Part shown: in pieces, positions 51,031 through 64,000 of the stretch
Layout: each line of letters opens with the position of its first letter
Numbering within the stretch: the first letter of the stretch is position 1
Source of the DNA: an uncultured Pelagibacteraceae bacterium
Lineage (GTDB): Bacteria > Pseudomonadota > Alphaproteobacteria > Pelagibacterales > AG-422-B15
DNA: 64,000 nt
Assembly: GCA_902614655.1 (NCBI GenBank)
Contig: CACMLX010000001.1
Location: 1-64,000, forward strand
Reading direction: 5' to 3'
Made by a program: the position numbers and the translations under genes
Notes under the pieces: model-generated
Told to the model about the DNA's origin: nothing
Seen by the model: only the letters and a program-made list of their open reading frames with translations
Databases searched by the model: none

Positions 51031-54000
51031 ATGAGTCAATCGTTAATGAATATTTTCAATCCAGCCGCATCAAGAGATGATTTCAATCAAGTAAAAATTT
51101 CAATTGCAAGCCCAGAGAGAATACTCTCATGGTCTTATGGTGAAATAAAAAAGCCCGAAACAATAAATTACAGAACTTTTAAACCTGAAAGGGACGGCCT
51201 CTTCTGTGCAAGAATTTTTGGACCAATAAAAGATTATGAATGTCTCTGTGGAAAGTACAAAAGAATGAAATTTAAGGGCATCATTTGTGAGAAGTGTGGT
51301 GTCGAGGTAACAAAAAAAGATGTAAGAAGAGAGAGAATGGGCCATATTCAATTAGCCGCTCCAGTTGCTCATATATGGTTCTTAAAATCGCTACCAAGCC
51401 GTATAGCTCTCATGATGGATATGAAACTTAAAGATCTTGAGAAGGTTCTTTATTTTGAGAAATTTATGGTCACTGAACCAGGATTAACCCCCTTAATTCA
51501 AAATCAGCTTCTTGATGAAGATGAATTAGAGAATGCCAAAGAAGAACATGGAGAAGATTCCTTTTCTGCTGGTATAGGAGCAGAAGCAGTTAGAAAAGTT
51601 CTTGAAAGAATTGAACTTGAACCTGAGCTTGAGGCTTTACGCACAAAACTTGCTGATACAAAAGCTGTAGCTCTATCAGAGAAGCTCGTAAAAAGAATTA
51701 AAATTTTTGAAGCCTTTATATCATCTGGAAACAGACCTGAGTGGATGATTTTAACTTCTGTACCTGTTATCCCGCCTGAATTAAGACCCCTAGTTCCTCT
51801 TGATGGAGGTAGATTTGCATCAAGTGATTTAAACGACCTATATAGAAGAGTTATAAATAGAAATAATAGATTATCTAGATTAATTGAATTAAGAGCACCA
51901 GATATAATTATTAGAAATGAAAAAAGAATGCTCCAAGAATCTGTTGACGCGTTGTTTGACAATGGAAGAAGAGGAAGAGTAATTACTGGAACAAACAAAA
52001 GACCTCTAAAATCGCTTGCAGAAATGCTTAAAGGTAAACAGGGTCGATTTAGGCAGAATTTGTTAGGAAAAAGGGTAGATTATTCTGGAAGGTCTGTAAT
52101 CGTCGTTGGTCCTGAACTAAAATTGCATCAATGCGGTCTGCCAAAAAAAATGGCTATAGAGCTATTTAAACCATTTATATACGCAAGATTAGAGTCATTA
52201 GGTTTAGCTACTACTCTTAAGCAAGCCAAGAAAATGGTTGAAAAAGAACGTCCAGAAGTTTGGGATGTATTAGACCGTGTGATTAGGGAGCATCCAGTAA
52301 TACTAAACAGAGCACCGACATTGCATAGACTTGGCGTACAGGCTTTTGAGCCAGTTTTAATTGAAGGTAAGGCAATTCAGCTTCATCCTTTGGTCTGCAC
52401 TGCATTCAATGCTGACTTCGATGGTGATCAGATGGCAGTTCACGTTCCTCTTAGCTTAGAAGCTCAACTTGAGGCTAGAGTTCTTATGATGTCAACAAAC
52501 AACATACTTAATCCTGCAAATGGCAAACCAGTAATTGTTCCAAGTCAGGATATTGTTTTAGGCATATATTATCTATCGCAAGAAAAAGAAAATGAGCCAG
52601 GCCAAGGAGCTGTGTTTAAAGATATTTATGAAGTACAACAAGCCCTTGAAAATAATGCAACAACTGTCCATGCACAAGTTGAAGCAAGGATCAATTTTAT
52701 TGACAAGGAAGGCAACAAAAAACAAAAAAGAATTAAGACAACGCCTGGAAGAATGTTGCTTTGGAATCTAGTCCCGCAACATAAAGACCTTGATCCTAAA
52801 TTAGTAAATAGGCTTTTGGGTAAAAAAGAAATATCAGGTCTCATTGACACGGTATATAGATACTGTGGTCAAAAAGATACAGTAATATTTGCTGATCAAT
52901 TAATGGCTTTGGGTTTTCATTATGCATACAAGGCGGGTATTTCTTTTGGAAAAGACGATATGATAATTCCAGAGACAAAAGAGAAACTTGTTTCTGAAAC
53001 AGCCGGTCAAATTGAAAAATATGAAAAGCAGTACAATGATGGATTGATCACCAACAGGGAGAAGTATAACAAAGTAATCGATGCATGGGCCAAGTGTACC
53101 GATCGTGTTGCTCAGGAAATGATGAATGAGATATCTTCTAAGAAATTTGATGACGAAACCAAGAGGGAAATGCCAATTAATTCAATTTATATGATGGCAA
53201 ACTCAGGAGCTCGTGGTTCAGCCGCACAAATGAAGCAATTATCTGGTATGAGAGGTCTTATGGCTAAGCCATCAGGCGACATAATTGAAACGCCCATTAT
53301 ATCAAATTTTAAGGAGGGATTGAATGTATTAGAATACTTCAATTCAACTCATGGTGCGAGAAAAGGACTAGCTGATACAGCCTTAAAAACTGCAAACTCT
53401 GGTTATTTAACAAGGCGACTTTGTGATGTTGCTCAAGACTGCACTATCTCAGAACCTGACTGTGGTACAGATAATGGAGTATGGATTTCAGATGTTGTTG
53501 AGGGTGGAGAGGTAATAATTTCTATAGCAGATAGAGTATTAGGAAGATACTTGCAAAATGACGTTAATCATCCGATTTCAGGCGAAAACATTGCGAAAAA
53601 AGATGATTATGTGGATGAGATTGTTGCAGAGAAAATCGAAACTGCAGGTATTCAAAGCGTTTATATCCGATCTCCACTAACATGTGATAGTAAACGAGGT
53701 ATATGTGTCAAGTGTTATGGCCGTGATTTAGCAAGAGGTTTCCTTGTTAATGAGGGAGAAGCGGTTGGAATGATAGCCGCACAATCAATAGGTGAGCCTG
53801 GTACTCAACTTACTATGAGAACTTTCCATATTGGAGGAGCCGCTCAGATTAATGATCAATCTTTCATTGAGATTAATACCGATGGAATATTTAAAATTCT
53901 AAATAAAAATACTGTTGAAGACAGTAATAATGATTTGATTGTGATGGGTCGAAATTGTCAACTTGCAATACAAGATGAGAACGGTAGAGAGCTTGCAAAT

Positions 54001-55218
54001 TATAAGGTTCCTTATGGTACAAAAATATTAGTAGAAGAAGACTCTAAAGTGAATAGTGGTACAAAAATTTGTGAATGGGATCCATTTACAAATCCAGTTA
54101 TATCAGAGAAATCAGGAACTGCTAACTATGTGGATATGGAAGAAGGAATTTCTCTTATTGAGGAAACAGAGGAAAAAACTGGATTAACCTACACTAAGGT
54201 TAAGGACTGGAAGTCTGATCCAAAAGGAAATGAGTTAAAACCAAGAATAACATTAAGAGATAAAAAAGGTGATGTTATACTTCTTGCAAACGGCAATGAA
54301 GCTAGATACTTTTTGCCACCTGACTCAATTCTTTCTGTCGCAGATGGCGCAGAAGTTCATGCAGGTGACGTACTTGCAAGGACTCCAAAGGCGGCTTCAA
54401 AAACAAAAGATATTACTGGAGGTTTACCGAGAGTTGCAGAGTTATTTGAAGCAAGAAAACCAAAAGATCATGCAATAATTTCTGAGACCTCTGGAGTTAT
54501 TTCTTTTGGTAAAGATATAAGAGGAAAACAAAAAGTCATTATTACGCCTGAAAAGGATGGTGATCCTGTAGAAGTATTAATTCCAAAAGGAAAGCATATT
54601 GCATATCAAGAAGGTGAAACTATTCAGAAGGGAGACTACTTACTAGATGGCAATCCAGATCCGCATGATATTTTAGAGATTTTAGGAATTGAAGCTTTAG
54701 CTGATTATTTGATAAATGAAGTTCAAGAAGTTTACAGGTTACAAGGCGTTTTAATTAACGATAAGCACATTGAAGTACTATGCAGGCAGATGTTGCAGAA
54801 AGTACATATTACTGAAATTGGGGATAGTTCATTTATTAAAGGTGAAGAAATAGATAGGTTTGAATTCTTGACTACAAACGAACAGCTAGAGAATGAAGGT
54901 AAGAAACCTGCTATAGCTAAACCTGTATTGCTAGGCATTACAAAAGCATCTCTACAAACAAGATCTTTCATTTCAGCCGCATCTTTCCAAGAAACAACAA
55001 GAATTCTTACTGATGCTTCAATAAAAGGAAAAATGGATCGGCTTGAGGGTCTCAAAGAAAACGTAATTGTTGGAAGATTAATTCCAGCAGGAACAGGTCG
55101 GACCTTCAATCAAATTGAGAATAAGGCAAAATTGCTCGATAAAGAGGCAAAAGTTGAGATTGAGGCAATTCAGGCAAAAAAAGAGCAAGAATCAGCTGAA
55201 ATACAGGAGAATTCCTGA
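51031..55218 (+). CDS. rpoC: DNA-directed RNA polymerase subunit beta'
   Basis: 1395 aa; [27 protein letters not shown] zinc-finger and trigger-loop region [28 protein letters not shown]. Confidence 0.99.
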   Translation: MSQSLMNIFNPAASRDDFNQVKISIASPERILSWSYGEIKKPETINYRTFKPERDGLFCARIFGPIKDYECLCGKYKRMKFKGIICEKCGVEVTKKDVRRERMGHIQLAAPVAHIWFLKSLPSRIALMMDMKLKDLEKVLYFEKFMVTEPGLTPLIQNQLLDEDELENAKEEHGEDSFSAGIGAEAVRKVLERIELEPELEALRTKLADTKAVALSEKLVKRIKIFEAFISSGNRPEWMILTSVPVIPPELRPLVPLDGGRFASSDLNDLYRRVINRNNRLSRLIELRAPDIIIRNEKRMLQESVDALFDNGRRGRVITGTNKRPLKSLAEMLKGKQGRFRQNLLGKRVDYSGRSVIVVGPELKLHQCGLPKKMAIELFKPFIYARLESLGLATTLKQAKKMVEKERPEVWDVLDRVIREHPVILNRAPTLHRLGVQAFEPVLIEGKAIQLHPLVCTAFNADFDGDQMAVHVPLSLEAQLEARVLMMSTNNILNPANGKPVIVPSQDIVLGIYYLSQEKENEPGQGAVFKDIYEVQQALENNATTVHAQVEARINFIDKEGNKKQKRIKTTPGRMLLWNLVPQHKDLDPKLVNRLLGKKEISGLIDTVYRYCGQKDTVIFADQLMALGFHYAYKAGISFGKDDMIIPETKEKLVSETAGQIEKYEKQYNDGLITNREKYNKVIDAWAKCTDRVAQEMMNEISSKKFDDETKREMPINSIYMMANSGARGSAAQMKQLSGMRGLMAKPSGDIIETPIISNFKEGLNVLEYFNSTHGARKGLADTALKTANSGYLTRRLCDVAQDCTISEPDCGTDNGVWISDVVEGGEVIISIADRVLGRYLQNDVNHPISGENIAKKDDYVDEIVAEKIETAGIQSVYIRSPLTCDSKRGICVKCYGRDLARGFLVNEGEAVGMIAAQSIGEPGTQLTMRTFHIGGAAQINDQSFIEINTDGIFKILNKNTVEDSNNDLIVMGRNCQLAIQDENGRELANYKVPYGTKILVEEDSKVNSGTKICEWDPFTNPVISEKSGTANYVDMEEGISLIEETEEKTGLTYTKVKDWKSDPKGNELKPRITLRDKKGDVILLANGNEARYFLPPDSILSVADGAEVHAGDVLARTPKAASKTKDITGGLPRVAELFEARKPKDHAIISETSGVISFGKDIRGKQKVIITPEKDGDPVEVLIPKGKHIAYQEGETIQKGDYLLDGNPDPHDILEILGIEALADYLINEVQEVYRLQGVLINDKHIEVLCRQMLQKVHITEIGDSSFIKGEEIDRFEFLTTNEQLENEGKKPAIAKPVLLGITKASLQTRSFISAASFQETTRILTDASIKGKMDRLEGLKENVIVGRLIPAGTGRTFNQIENKAKLLDKEAKVEIEAIQAKKEQESAEIQENS

Positions 55219-55270
55219 TAAATTTTGTTGACCTGCATAAACTATTAAGTATTATTCGGCATTCTTAAAT

Positions 55271-55305
55271 AGTAGGCGGTAGAGAAATCTAAACGCTACT
55301 TTTTA
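55271..55305 (+). terminator. possible (attenuating) terminator between rpoC and rpsL
   Basis: AGTAGGCG...CGCTACT stem with one bulge followed by TTTTT. Confidence 0.5.
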
Positions 55306-55358
55306 TTAATTTTTTTAAAAATAGCTAACCTTTAAGTTGTAAAAACTGGAGATATTTT

Positions 55359-55730
55359 ATGCCGACTATAAGTCAGCTGATTAGAAAACCTAGAACCAAA
55401 GTTCAAAAAAGAAATAAGGTTCCAGCATTAAAAGCAAACCCTCAAAAGCGAGGTGTTTGCACTAGAGTTTATACAACTACGCCTAAAAAACCTAACTCTG
55501 CATTACGAAAAGTTGCGAGAGTTAGACTTACAAATGGATTTGAAGTTACTAGTTATATTGGTGGTGAGGGTCATAATTTGCAGGAACACTCAGTAATATT
55601 AATTAGAGGCGGACGTGTAAAAGATTTGCCAGGAGTTCGTTATCACACGGTAAGAGGAGTTTTAGATACCCAAGGTGTTGGTGAGAGAAAACAACGTCGT
55701 TCATTATATGGAACGAAGAAACCTAAGTAG
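55359..55730 (+). CDS. rpsL: 30S ribosomal protein S12
   Basis: [52 protein letters not shown]. Confidence 0.98.
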   Translation: MPTISQLIRKPRTKVQKRNKVPALKANPQKRGVCTRVYTTTPKKPNSALRKVARVRLTNGFEVTSYIGGEGHNLQEHSVILIRGGRVKDLPGVRYHTVRGVLDTQGVGERKQRRSLYGTKKPK

Positions 55731-56201
<471 letters not shown>

Positions 56202-56202
56202 T

Positions 56203-58275
56203 ATGACAAGAGAATACGCACTGCAGAAATATAGAAACATAGGAATTATGGCTCACATTGATGCAGGGAAAACTACTACTACAGAAAGAATTCTTTATTA
56301 CACCGGTAAAAGTCACAAAATCGGAGAAGTTCATGATGGCGCAGCTACTATGGACTGGATGGAACAAGAGCAAGAAAGAGGAATTACAATTACTTCAGCA
56401 GCAACTACATGTTTTTGGAATGATCATAGAATTAATATAATTGATACTCCGGGCCACGTTGACTTTACTATTGAAGTTGAGAGATCACTTAGAGTTCTTG
56501 ACGGTGCTGTCGCAGTATTTGATGGTGTTGCTGGTGTTGAACCCCAGACAGAAACTGTATGGAGACAGGCGAATAGATACAAGGTTCCAAGAATGTGCTT
56601 TGTTAACAAAATGGATCGTACCGGAGCTGATTTCTATAAATGTCTTGATATGATTAAAGACAGACTTCAAGCAAATGCTTTAGTTTTACAAATTCCCTAT
56701 GGAAGTGAATCTGATCTTAAGGGTGTTATTGATCTTGTAAAAAATAAAGCAATTGTTTGGGCAAATGAAGACCTTGGAGCTAAATATGAGTACGCAGAGA
56801 TTCCAGAAGAATTAAAAGAGACTGCTGAAAAGTATCGATCTGAAATGGTTGAGATGGCAGTTGAGCAGGATGAAGAGGTTTTAGAAAAATATTTAGATGG
56901 TGAAGAGCCTGATGAAGAAACGCTCAACCGTTGTATAAGAAAAGGCACTATCAATTTTGAGTTTGTTCCAATTTTAACAGGTAGTGCATTTAAAAATAAA
57001 GGTGTACAACCACTTTTAGACGCCATTGTAAACTTTATGCCGGATCCTAGTGAGGTACAACAGGCTACTGGCAACATACCCGGCAAAGAAGAAGAAATAA
57101 GAAAAGCATCAGATGATGAGCCTTTTTCTGCATTAGCATTTAAAGTTGCTAACGATCCTTTTGTAGGTTCTCTCACGTTTACAAGAATTTATTCAGGAAA
57201 GTTAGAAGCTGGTTCAACAATCATGAACTCCGTTAAAGGTGATAAGGAAAGAATTGGAAGAATGTTACTCATGCATGCAAATAATAGAGAAGATATTAAA
57301 ACTGCGTACGCTGGTGATATTGTAGCGATAGCAGGATTGAAAGATACCATAACTGGTGAAACTTTATGCGACTCTCAAAAGCCAATCATCTTGGAGTCAA
57401 TGGATTTTCCAGATCCAGTGATTGAAATTGCAGTTGAACCAAAAACAAAAGCTGACCAAGAAAAAATGGGTGAAGCGCTTGCTCGACTTGCTAAAGAAGA
57501 CCCTTCATTTAGAGTAACCTCTGATGATGAGTCTGGACAAACCGTTATCAAAGGAATGGGTGAACTTCATTTAGATATTATTGTTGACCGAATGAAACGT
57601 GAATTCAAGGTTGAAGCTAATGTAGGAGCTCCACAGGTTGCATACCGAGAAACAATATCAAAAGAAGTTGAAGTTACATATACACATAAAAAACAAAGTG
57701 GAGGAGCCGGTCAGTTCGCTGAAGTAAAGATCATTGTTGAAGGATGTGAACCGGGTACAGGAAGATTATTTGAAGACAAGATTAAGGGAGGTAATATACC
57801 TAAAGAGTATATTCCAGGAGTTGAAAAGGGAATTGAAGGTGTTGCTGATACTGGTGTCATAGCCGGATTTCCCATAATTGATTATAAAGTAACACTAATC
57901 GATGGAAAATATCACGATGTAGACTCTAGTAGTTTAGCTTTTGAGATAGCTGGAAGGATGGCATTTAAAGACGCTTGTCAAAAGGCAGGCCCAAAACTTC
58001 TTGAGCCTGTTATGAGAGTTGAGGTGGTTACGCCTGAAGAGTTTATGGGGGATGTTATAGGCGATTTAAGTAGTCGAAGGGGTCAGGTTAGTGGAAGTGA
58101 AGCTAGAGGCAATACAACAGCAATTAGTTCAATGGTACCTCTTGCCAATATGTTTGGCTATGTTAACACATTACGGTCTATGACTCAGGGAAGAGCTCAG
58201 TATTCAATGTTTTTTGATCATTATGAGCAAGTACCTCAAAACGTTCAAGATGAGGTAAAAGCAAAGTTTGCATAA
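56203..58275 (+). CDS. fusA: elongation factor G
   Basis: [51 protein letters not shown]; true ATG at 56203, not ORF-track start 56107 inside rpsG. Confidence 0.98.
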   Translation: MTREYALQKYRNIGIMAHIDAGKTTTTERILYYTGKSHKIGEVHDGAATMDWMEQEQERGITITSAATTCFWNDHRINIIDTPGHVDFTIEVERSLRVLDGAVAVFDGVAGVEPQTETVWRQANRYKVPRMCFVNKMDRTGADFYKCLDMIKDRLQANALVLQIPYGSESDLKGVIDLVKNKAIVWANEDLGAKYEYAEIPEELKETAEKYRSEMVEMAVEQDEEVLEKYLDGEEPDEETLNRCIRKGTINFEFVPILTGSAFKNKGVQPLLDAIVNFMPDPSEVQQATGNIPGKEEEIRKASDDEPFSALAFKVANDPFVGSLTFTRIYSGKLEAGSTIMNSVKGDKERIGRMLLMHANNREDIKTAYAGDIVAIAGLKDTITGETLCDSQKPIILESMDFPDPVIEIAVEPKTKADQEKMGEALARLAKEDPSFRVTSDDESGQTVIKGMGELHLDIIVDRMKREFKVEANVGAPQVAYRETISKEVEVTYTHKKQSGGAGQFAEVKIIVEGCEPGTGRLFEDKIKGGNIPKEYIPGVEKGIEGVADTGVIAGFPIIDYKVTLIDGKYHDVDSSSLAFEIAGRMAFKDACQKAGPKLLEPVMRVEVVTPEEFMGDVIGDLSSRRGQVSGSEARGNTTAISSMVPLANMFGYVNTLRSMTQGRAQYSMFFDHYEQVPQNVQDEVKAKFA

Positions 58276-58284
58276 GGAATAAAA

Positions 58285-58593
58285 ATGGAAAATCAAAATA
58301 TCAAAATTAGATTGAAAGCCTTTGACCATGGTGTACTTGATAAATCGTCAGTAGAAATTGTTGATACAGCTAAAAGAACTGGGGCAATGGTTAAAGGTCC
58401 AATACCATTACCCACTAATAATGAGAAGTTTACAGTTCTTCGATCTCCCCATGTTAACAAAAAAAGTAGAGAGCAATTCGAGATCAGGACACATAAAAGA
58501 TTAATAGAGATAGTTGACCCAACGCCACAAACAGTCGATGCACTAATGAAATTAGATTTAGCTTCAGGAGTTGATGTAGAAATCAAATTATAA
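58285..58593 (+). CDS. rpsJ: 30S ribosomal protein S10
   Basis: [51 protein letters not shown]. Confidence 0.97.
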   Translation: MENQNIKIRLKAFDHGVLDKSSVEIVDTAKRTGAMVKGPIPLPTNNEKFTVLRSPHVNKKSREQFEIRTHKRLIEIVDPTPQTVDALMKLDLASGVDVEIKL

Positions 58594-58596
58594 GTT

Positions 58597-59286
58597 ATGA
58601 GATCAGGTATTATAGCAAAAAAGATTGGAATGAGTAATTTGTACACACAAAGTGGAACAAATATTCCTGTTACTGTACTTCATGTTGAAAATTGTAAAAT
58701 TATTGACCGCGTTACATCGGAAAATGAACACTCTGATAAGGTACTGGTTGGCGCCTGTAAGTTAAAAAAAACCAAAAAGTCCCAGAAAGGCTTCTTTGAT
58801 AAGAAAAAAACAGACGCTTATAAATATCTTAGAGAATTTGAAATAAGTAAAGATCAAGAAATTAAAAGTGGAGATGAATTGAAAGCAAGTCATTTTAAGG
58901 AAGGTCAATTTATTGACGTATCTGGTTACACGAAAGGCAAAGGGTTTGCTGGAGTAATGAAACGTCATAATTTCTCAGGTTTGAGAGCCTCTCATGGTGT
59001 TTCAGTTTCACATCGAAGCCATGGATCTACTGGCCAGTGCCAAGACCCTGGTAAAGTTTTCAAAGGAAAAAAGATGGCTGGACAATACGGAGATGTTCAC
59101 AAAACTCTTCAAAGCTTACAGGTTGTAAAAGTTGATGAACAAAAAAATCTAATCTGTGTAAAAGGAGCTACGCCTGGCTCGAGGGGAACTTGGTTAGTTG
59201 TTGAGGACTCGATAAAAAAAGATGGCATCAAAGAAATCGAAGCCACATCCGCAAAATCAGAAAAAGAAGGTAAGAAGGAAAAATAA
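58597..59286 (+). CDS. rplC: 50S ribosomal protein L3
   Basis: [64 protein letters not shown]. Confidence 0.96.
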   Translation: MRSGIIAKKIGMSNLYTQSGTNIPVTVLHVENCKIIDRVTSENEHSDKVLVGACKLKKTKKSQKGFFDKKKTDAYKYLREFEISKDQEIKSGDELKASHFKEGQFIDVSGYTKGKGFAGVMKRHNFSGLRASHGVSVSHRSHGSTGQCQDPGKVFKGKKMAGQYGDVHKTLQSLQVVKVDEQKNLICVKGATPGSRGTWLVVEDSIKKDGIKEIEATSAKSEKEGKKEK

Positions 59287-59290
59287 GTAT

Positions 59291-59911
59291 ATGCAAATTG
59301 ACATGCATAAAATAGATGGAAAAAAGGGTGGGTCTGTCAATTTGAAAGATCAACTATTCAATAGTAAGTCCGATTTAAGTGTTGTTGGCTCTTTAGTCAG
59401 ATGGAGTGAATCTAACCAGAAACCTCTAAGAGCTAGGACTAAAAACAGATCTGAAGTAAAAGGAACAACACAAAAGCTAGGAAGACAAAAGGGAAGCGGA
59501 GGAGCTAGACACGGTTCCAAAAAGGCAAACATATTTAGAAGTGGAGGAATGGCTCATAACTTAAGAGGAGTTCGTTCATTAAAAAAGATGCCAAAACGCA
59601 CTAGGCAGGAGGCTTTGAAACACATTCTTGCTGATAAACTCAAGAATAACAATTTGATAATTGTTGAAGAACTCAAAATTGCAGAGCCAAAGACAAAAAT
59701 ATTAGTTAAAAGCCTCTCAGATTTAAATGCTCACTCTGCGCTCATATTAGAAGGCGAAAAACCTGATAATAATTTTGTATTAGCTTCAAGAAACTTAAAA
59801 AATATAAAGTACTCAAGCATAAATAATTTTAATGCACTCGACTTACTTGGATTTGAAAAATTAATTATGAGTAAGAATGCTTTAGAAATACTTGAGAACA
59901 GGATTAATTAA
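59291..59911 (+). CDS. rplD: 50S ribosomal protein L4
   Basis: RARTKNRSEVKGTTQKLGRQKGSGGARHGSKKANIFRSGGMAH; ATG 59291 chosen over 59222 inside rplC. Confidence 0.95.
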   Translation: MQIDMHKIDGKKGGSVNLKDQLFNSKSDLSVVGSLVRWSESNQKPLRARTKNRSEVKGTTQKLGRQKGSGGARHGSKKANIFRSGGMAHNLRGVRSLKKMPKRTRQEALKHILADKLKNNNLIIVEELKIAEPKTKILVKSLSDLNAHSALILEGEKPDNNFVLASRNLKNIKYSSINNFNALDLLGFEKLIMSKNALEILENRIN

Positions 59912-59912
59912 G

Positions 59913-60206
59913 ATGGTTACAATTAAAGATTTTAAAACAATAATCAAACCTATTATTACAGAGAAGTCCTCAATGGGTTCAGAGTATAATCAAGTTACAT
60001 TCCAGGTTCAGAAAACAAGTTCTAAGAAAGAAATTAAATTAGCAATTGAAAATATTTTTAAAGTTAAAGTAAAAAAAGTAAATACTTCAATCGTCAAGGG
60101 CAAGCTTAAGTCATTCAGGGGTTCTCTTGGTAAAAGGTCGGATTACAAGAAGGCATTCGTTACCCTCGAAGATGGTCAAACAATTGATATTAATGCGGGA
60201 GTATAA
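59913..60206 (+). CDS. rplW: 50S ribosomal protein L23
   Basis: IIKPIITEKSSM, VKKVNTSIVKGKLKSFRGSLGKRSDYKKAFVTL; ATG 59913. Confidence 0.94.
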   Translation: MVTIKDFKTIIKPIITEKSSMGSEYNQVTFQVQKTSSKKEIKLAIENIFKVKVKKVNTSIVKGKLKSFRGSLGKRSDYKKAFVTLEDGQTIDINAGV

Positions 60207-60210
60207 ATAA

Positions 60211-61056
60211 ATGGCACTTAAAAAATTCAGACCCAACACGCCCGGAACTAGAGGACTTACTCTAGTTGATAAAAAAGGATTATGGAATGGTAAACCAGTA
60301 AAATCACTTACTACTGGCATCTCTAAAAAAGGTGGACGTAATAATACAGGCAGGATCACTATGAGAAGAAAAGGTGGAGGGCATAAATCAAAATATAGAA
60401 TAATTGATTTCAAAAGAAATAAAGTAGATGTGAGCGCGACTGTGGAAAGAATAGAATACGATCCAAATAGATCCTCATATATAGCATTGATTAAATATGA
60501 TGACGGCATTCAAAGCTATATATTGTCTCCAAAAGATATAAAGGTTGGAGATAAAGTTGTTTCTGGATCAAAAAAAGAAATCAGAAACGGAAATTGTATG
60601 CCCATGTCTGATATACCTGTAGGTATTGATATACATAATATCGAATTAAAACCAGGAAGCGGTGCACAATTAGCAAGGTCTGCAGGCACATCAACCCAAA
60701 TAGTTGGAAAATCTAATGGTTATGTCGCTATTAAGTTACCCTCAGGAGAACAAAGAAAAATTAGAGAAGAATGTCGTGCTACGATAGGTATTTTGTCAAA
60801 TATTGATAAAAAAAACCAAAAGCTTGGCAAGGCTGGGAGAAACAGGTGGCTTGGTATAAGACCATCTGTGAGAGGAGTTGCGATGAATCCTATCGATCAT
60901 CCACACGGTGGTGGTGAAGGTAAAACGTCTGGTGGAAGAGACCCTGTAACTCCATGGGGTAAACCGACAAAGGGAAAGAAGACAAGAAATAATAAAAGAA
61001 CTGATAAATTTATTATTAAAAGAAAAACGGATAAGAAAGCAAGAATAGAGGTATAA
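60211..61056 (+). CDS. rplB: 50S ribosomal protein L2
   Basis: [59 protein letters not shown]. Confidence 0.98.
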   Translation: MALKKFRPNTPGTRGLTLVDKKGLWNGKPVKSLTTGISKKGGRNNTGRITMRRKGGGHKSKYRIIDFKRNKVDVSATVERIEYDPNRSSYIALIKYDDGIQSYILSPKDIKVGDKVVSGSKKEIRNGNCMPMSDIPVGIDIHNIELKPGSGAQLARSAGTSTQIVGKSNGYVAIKLPSGEQRKIREECRATIGILSNIDKKNQKLGKAGRNRWLGIRPSVRGVAMNPIDHPHGGGEGKTSGGRDPVTPWGKPTKGKKTRNNKRTDKFIIKRKTDKKARIEV

Positions 61057-61329
61057 ATGACAAGATCTGTTTGGAAGGGACCATTTGTTGATAGCCATTT
61101 ATTAAAAAAAGTAAAAGCGGCATCTGATTCTGGTGGCAATAGCGTCATTAAGACTTGGTCTAGAAGATCAACTATACTGCCTGAATTTGTGGGTGTAAAT
61201 TTTGCGGTTCACAATGGCAAAAGATTTATACCTGTAAACGTAACTGAAGACATGGTTGGTCATAAACTTGGAGAGTTTTCTCCTACAAGAACTTTTAATG
61301 GCCACACAGGCGATAAGAAAACGAAATAA
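61057..61329 (+). CDS. rpsS: 30S ribosomal protein S19
   Basis: [44 protein letters not shown]. Confidence 0.97.
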   Translation: MTRSVWKGPFVDSHLLKKVKAASDSGGNSVIKTWSRRSTILPEFVGVNFAVHNGKRFIPVNVTEDMVGHKLGEFSPTRTFNGHTGDKKTK

Positions 61330-61331
61330 AT

Positions 61332-61721
61332 ATGAGACAACTTGTAAGAAAAGATAACGAAGCATATGCAATTCAAAGGAACATGAGAGTGAGTCCTTCA
61401 AAAGCTAATGCAGTTCTTGAAATGATTAGAGGCAAAAAGGCATCTGAAGCGCTTAACTTACTAAAGTTTTCATCCAGAGGAATTGCTAAAAATATTTCTA
61501 AAGTTTTAAATAGTGCAATTGCTAATGCTGAAAACAATCACCAGTTGGATATTGATATATTAAAAGTTACTGAAGCATATTGTGGTAAAGGTATGGTAAT
61601 GAAAAGGTGGAGAGCAAGAGCAAAGGGAAGACCGGGTAGAATTAATAAATTTCTGACTAACGTCACAATAAAAGTTTCTGAAGATCAAGTTAAGGAAGTA
61701 AAGAAAGAGAAGGCAAAATAG
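61332..61721 (+). CDS. rplV: 50S ribosomal protein L22
   Basis: [50 protein letters not shown]. Confidence 0.96.
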   Translation: MRQLVRKDNEAYAIQRNMRVSPSKANAVLEMIRGKKASEALNLLKFSSRGIAKNISKVLNSAIANAENNHQLDIDILKVTEAYCGKGMVMKRWRARAKGRPGRINKFLTNVTIKVSEDQVKEVKKEKAK

Positions 61722-61724
61722 TAT

Positions 61725-62396
61725 ATGGGTCAAAAAGTCAATCCAATTGGACTTAGATTAATTCTTAATAAGAAGTGGCAATCTAGATGGTATGCTGGAA
61801 AGAAAGAATTTGGATCGTTCTTACAGGAAGATTTAAAGATCAGAGCTTATCTTGAGAAAAAACTTAAAAATTGTGCTGTAGCAAAAATTCAGATTGAAAG
61901 GCCAGCAAAGAAAGCACAGATTACAATATATTCAGCGCGTCCAGGTCTTATTATTGGAAAAAAAGGTAGTGATATTGAGAAATTGAAGAAAAAAATTTCT
62001 GAATTCACTTCTGATGAAGTTTCTATAAATCTTGTGGAAATTAGAAAACCAGAAGTAGAAGCACAATTAATTGCTGATGGCATAGCTGAACAATTAGAAA
62101 GACGCGTTTCATTCCGAAGAGCGATGAAACGTTCAGTTCAGTCAGCAATGCGATTAGGAGCAGACGGAATTAGAGTAAATTGTGGAGGTAGACTTGGGGG
62201 AACTGAAATAGCAAGAACTGAGTGGTATAGGGAAGGTAGAGTGCCTTTGCATACTTTCAGAGCAAATGTAGATTACGCTGTCGCAACAGCACAAACTACA
62301 TATGGTTCATGCGGAATAAAAGTTTGGATCTATAAGGGTGATATAGATGATAATGCGCCTCATGAATTAGATAACAACCCAAATAAATTAGGATAG
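61725..62396 (+). CDS. rpsC: 30S ribosomal protein S3
   Basis: [67 protein letters not shown]. Confidence 0.98.
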   Translation: MGQKVNPIGLRLILNKKWQSRWYAGKKEFGSFLQEDLKIRAYLEKKLKNCAVAKIQIERPAKKAQITIYSARPGLIIGKKGSDIEKLKKKISEFTSDEVSINLVEIRKPEVEAQLIADGIAEQLERRVSFRRAMKRSVQSAMRLGADGIRVNCGGRLGGTEIARTEWYREGRVPLHTFRANVDYAVATAQTTYGSCGIKVWIYKGDIDDNAPHELDNNPNKLG

Positions 62397-62398
62397 AT

Positions 62399-62812
62399 AT
62401 GTTACAGCCAAAGAAAACAAAATATAGAAAAGCACATAAGGGTAGAATTAAGGGTATTGCAACGTCAGCGACAACTCTTAATTATGGGACATATGGTTTA
62501 AAAGCTTTAGAAGCTGAAAGAGTCACAGCTCGTCAAATTGAGGCTGCCCGTGTTGCAATGACAAGATTCATGAAAAGAGCTGGAAGAGTGTGGGTGAGAA
62601 TATTTCCTGATGTTCCAGTTTCAAAAAAACCAACAGAAGTAAGAATGGGTAAAGGCAAAGGATCACCAGAATATTGGGCGTGTAGAGTTAAACCAGGAAA
62701 AATTTTATTTGAAGTTGATGGCGTTTCACAAGCAATTGCAACAGAAGCGTTTGGACGTGCTTCATCAAAGCTTCCTATTAAAACCAAGGTAGTTGAACAG
62801 TTAATTAAGTAG
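62399..62812 (+). CDS. rplP: 50S ribosomal protein L16
   Basis: [48 protein letters not shown]. Confidence 0.97.
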   Translation: MLQPKKTKYRKAHKGRIKGIATSATTLNYGTYGLKALEAERVTARQIEAARVAMTRFMKRAGRVWVRIFPDVPVSKKPTEVRMGKGKGSPEYWACRVKPGKILFEVDGVSQAIATEAFGRASSKLPIKTKVVEQLIK

Positions 62813-62819
62813 AGACTTT

Positions 62820-63011
62820 ATGAAAGCAGAAGAAATAAGAAAAAAAACAACAGATCAACTCAAGACTGAGCTACAAAATTTGTACAAGGAGTCATTCAAC
62901 TTGAGATTTCAAAAGTCCTCGGGTCAGCTAGAGAATACATCTCGAATCTTTAAGGTGAGGAAGCTGATTGCAAGAATAAAAACAATAATGAAGGAAAAAA
63001 CGGTTAACTAA
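62820..63011 (+). CDS. rpmC: 50S ribosomal protein L29
   Basis: 63 aa; [30 protein letters not shown]. Confidence 0.93.
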   Translation: MKAEEIRKKTTDQLKTELQNLYKESFNLRFQKSSGQLENTSRIFKVRKLIARIKTIMKEKTVN

Positions 63012-63012
63012 T

Positions 63013-63240
63013 ATGCCAAAAAAAATATTACAAGGAACTGTTATTAGCGACAAACAAGATAAAACAATAACAGTTTTAGTTGAAAGAAAGTTTAAACACC
63101 CTGTATTAAAAAAAGTAATTAGAAGATCAAAAAAATACAGCGCACATGATCCTGATAACCAATTTAATACTGGTGATAAGGTAAGAATTATGGAGTCGAA
63201 ACCAATTTCTAAATTAAAAAGATGGGTTGCAATTATTTAA
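63013..63240 (+). CDS. rpsQ: 30S ribosomal protein S17
   Basis: [41 protein letters not shown]. Confidence 0.95.
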   Translation: MPKKILQGTVISDKQDKTITVLVERKFKHPVLKKVIRRSKKYSAHDPDNQFNTGDKVRIMESKPISKLKRWVAII

Positions 63241-63609
63241 ATGATACAAGTTGAGTCACGATTAAACGTAGCAGATAACTCAGGAGCTAAGGAGGTATTG
63301 TGTGTTAAAGTACTTGGTGGATCAAAACGTCGTTTTGCATCTGTAGGAGATATAATTGTAGTAACCGTTAAAGATGCAATACCTAAAGGGAAGGTAAAGA
63401 AAGGAACTGTTCACAAAGCTGTAATAGTAAGAACGAGAAAAGAGTTGAAAAGGATCGATGGAAGTACAATTAAGTTTGATACAAACGCCGCTGTGTTAAT
63501 TAACAATCAGGGTGAACCCGTGGGTACAAGAATCTTTGGCCCTGTCTGTAGAGAGCTACGTTCAAAAAAACAAATGAAAATTATTTCACTGGCACCGGAG
63601 GTCTTATAA
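63241..63609 (+). CDS. rplN: 50S ribosomal protein L14
   Basis: [46 protein letters not shown]. Confidence 0.98.
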   Translation: MIQVESRLNVADNSGAKEVLCVKVLGGSKRRFASVGDIIVVTVKDAIPKGKVKKGTVHKAVIVRTRKELKRIDGSTIKFDTNAAVLINNQGEPVGTRIFGPVCRELRSKKQMKIISLAPEVL

Positions 63610-63920
63610 TGAGCATGAGATTAAAAAAGGGTGATCAAGTTGCTGTTAATACAGGCAAAGATAAGGGAAAAATCGGTGAAGTAATGAAAATATTAGGTAT
63701 GAAAGCAATTGTTAAAGGTGTGAACATCTCAAAGAAGCATCAAAAACAAGATCAGAAAAACGAAGGCGGAGTTTTAAATAAGGAGATGCCAATTATGCTC
63801 TCTAATTTAATGCCAATTGATAAAAAAACCAATAAGGGCGTTAGAGTTGGTTATAAATACCTGAAAGACAATAAAAAAGTGAGAATTAATGCTAAAACGG
63901 GAGATCAAATTGATGGATAA
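63609..63920 (+). CDS. rplX: 50S ribosomal protein L24
   Basis: LKKGDQVAVNTGKDKGKIGEVMKI KOW motif. Confidence 0.95.
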   Translation: MSMRLKKGDQVAVNTGKDKGKIGEVMKILGMKAIVKGVNISKKHQKQDQKNEGGVLNKEMPIMLSNLMPIDKKTNKGVRVGYKYLKDNKKVRINAKTGDQIDG

Positions 63921-64000
63921 TTATACTCCACGTTTAAAAGAAATGTATGTAAATACTATAGTACCAAAGTTAAGGAATGATCTTTCAATAAAGAATGATC
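63913..64000 (+). CDS. rplE: 50S ribosomal protein L5, N-terminal fragment (runs off window)
   Basis: ATG 63913: MDNYTPRLKEMYVNTIVPKLRNDLSIKND, typical L5 N-terminus following rplX. Confidence 0.85.
   Translation, partial: MDNYTPRLKEMYVNTIVPKLRNDLSIKND

Noticed and set aside
51504-51998. 164-aa minus-strand ORF inside rpoC
   Set aside because: Fully antisense to a strongly conserved rpoC region, Ser/Leu-rich low-complexity translation, no family resemblance.
56697-57176. 159-aa minus-strand ORF inside fusA
   Set aside because: Antisense shadow of conserved EF-G coding sequence; Ser-rich composition typical of such shadows.
60111-60509. 132-aa minus-strand ORF over rplW/rplB
   Set aside because: Antisense to two conserved ribosomal protein genes with no independent evidence.

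Overview
This 64 kb window is AT-rich, gene-dense bacterial chromosome. Gene content suggests a streamlined marine alphaproteobacterium (class II DAHP synthase, DUF1476/ATPase zeta protein, NAD-formate dehydrogenase, proteorhodopsin); the taxon is inferred, not proven. Bases 1-42 kb are mostly housekeeping and metabolic genes: acyl-CoA dehydrogenases, a cobalamin riboswitch with a TonB receptor and a DUF6580 transporter, glmU/glmS, a haloalkane dehalogenase-like hydrolase, aroG-II, nadE-gltX-cysS-cimA, the purine cluster purCSQL/purB, map/sfsA, and a blue-type proteorhodopsin. The proteorhodopsin is followed by tRNA-Leu, a passenger-less inverse-autotransporter-like barrel and a small secreted Cys-containing protein, then nadK, glpK, an aldolase, fdh and rlmB. 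Bases 42-64 kb hold a contiguous tRNA-tuf-tRNA-secE-nusG-rplKAJL-rpoBC-str-S10-spc block. I saw no rRNA, CRISPR array, IS element, prophage or recognisable defence system. The best lead for something under-described is the two-gene barrel plus secreted-protein unit at 34.3-36.1 kb. Secondary leads are the B12-riboswitch/DUF6580 locus, a Lys-rich tail-anchored small protein, and a tandem hairpin whose core nearly duplicates the tRNA-Thr anticodon arm. All calls come from reading the sequence and supplied translations; no database search was run.
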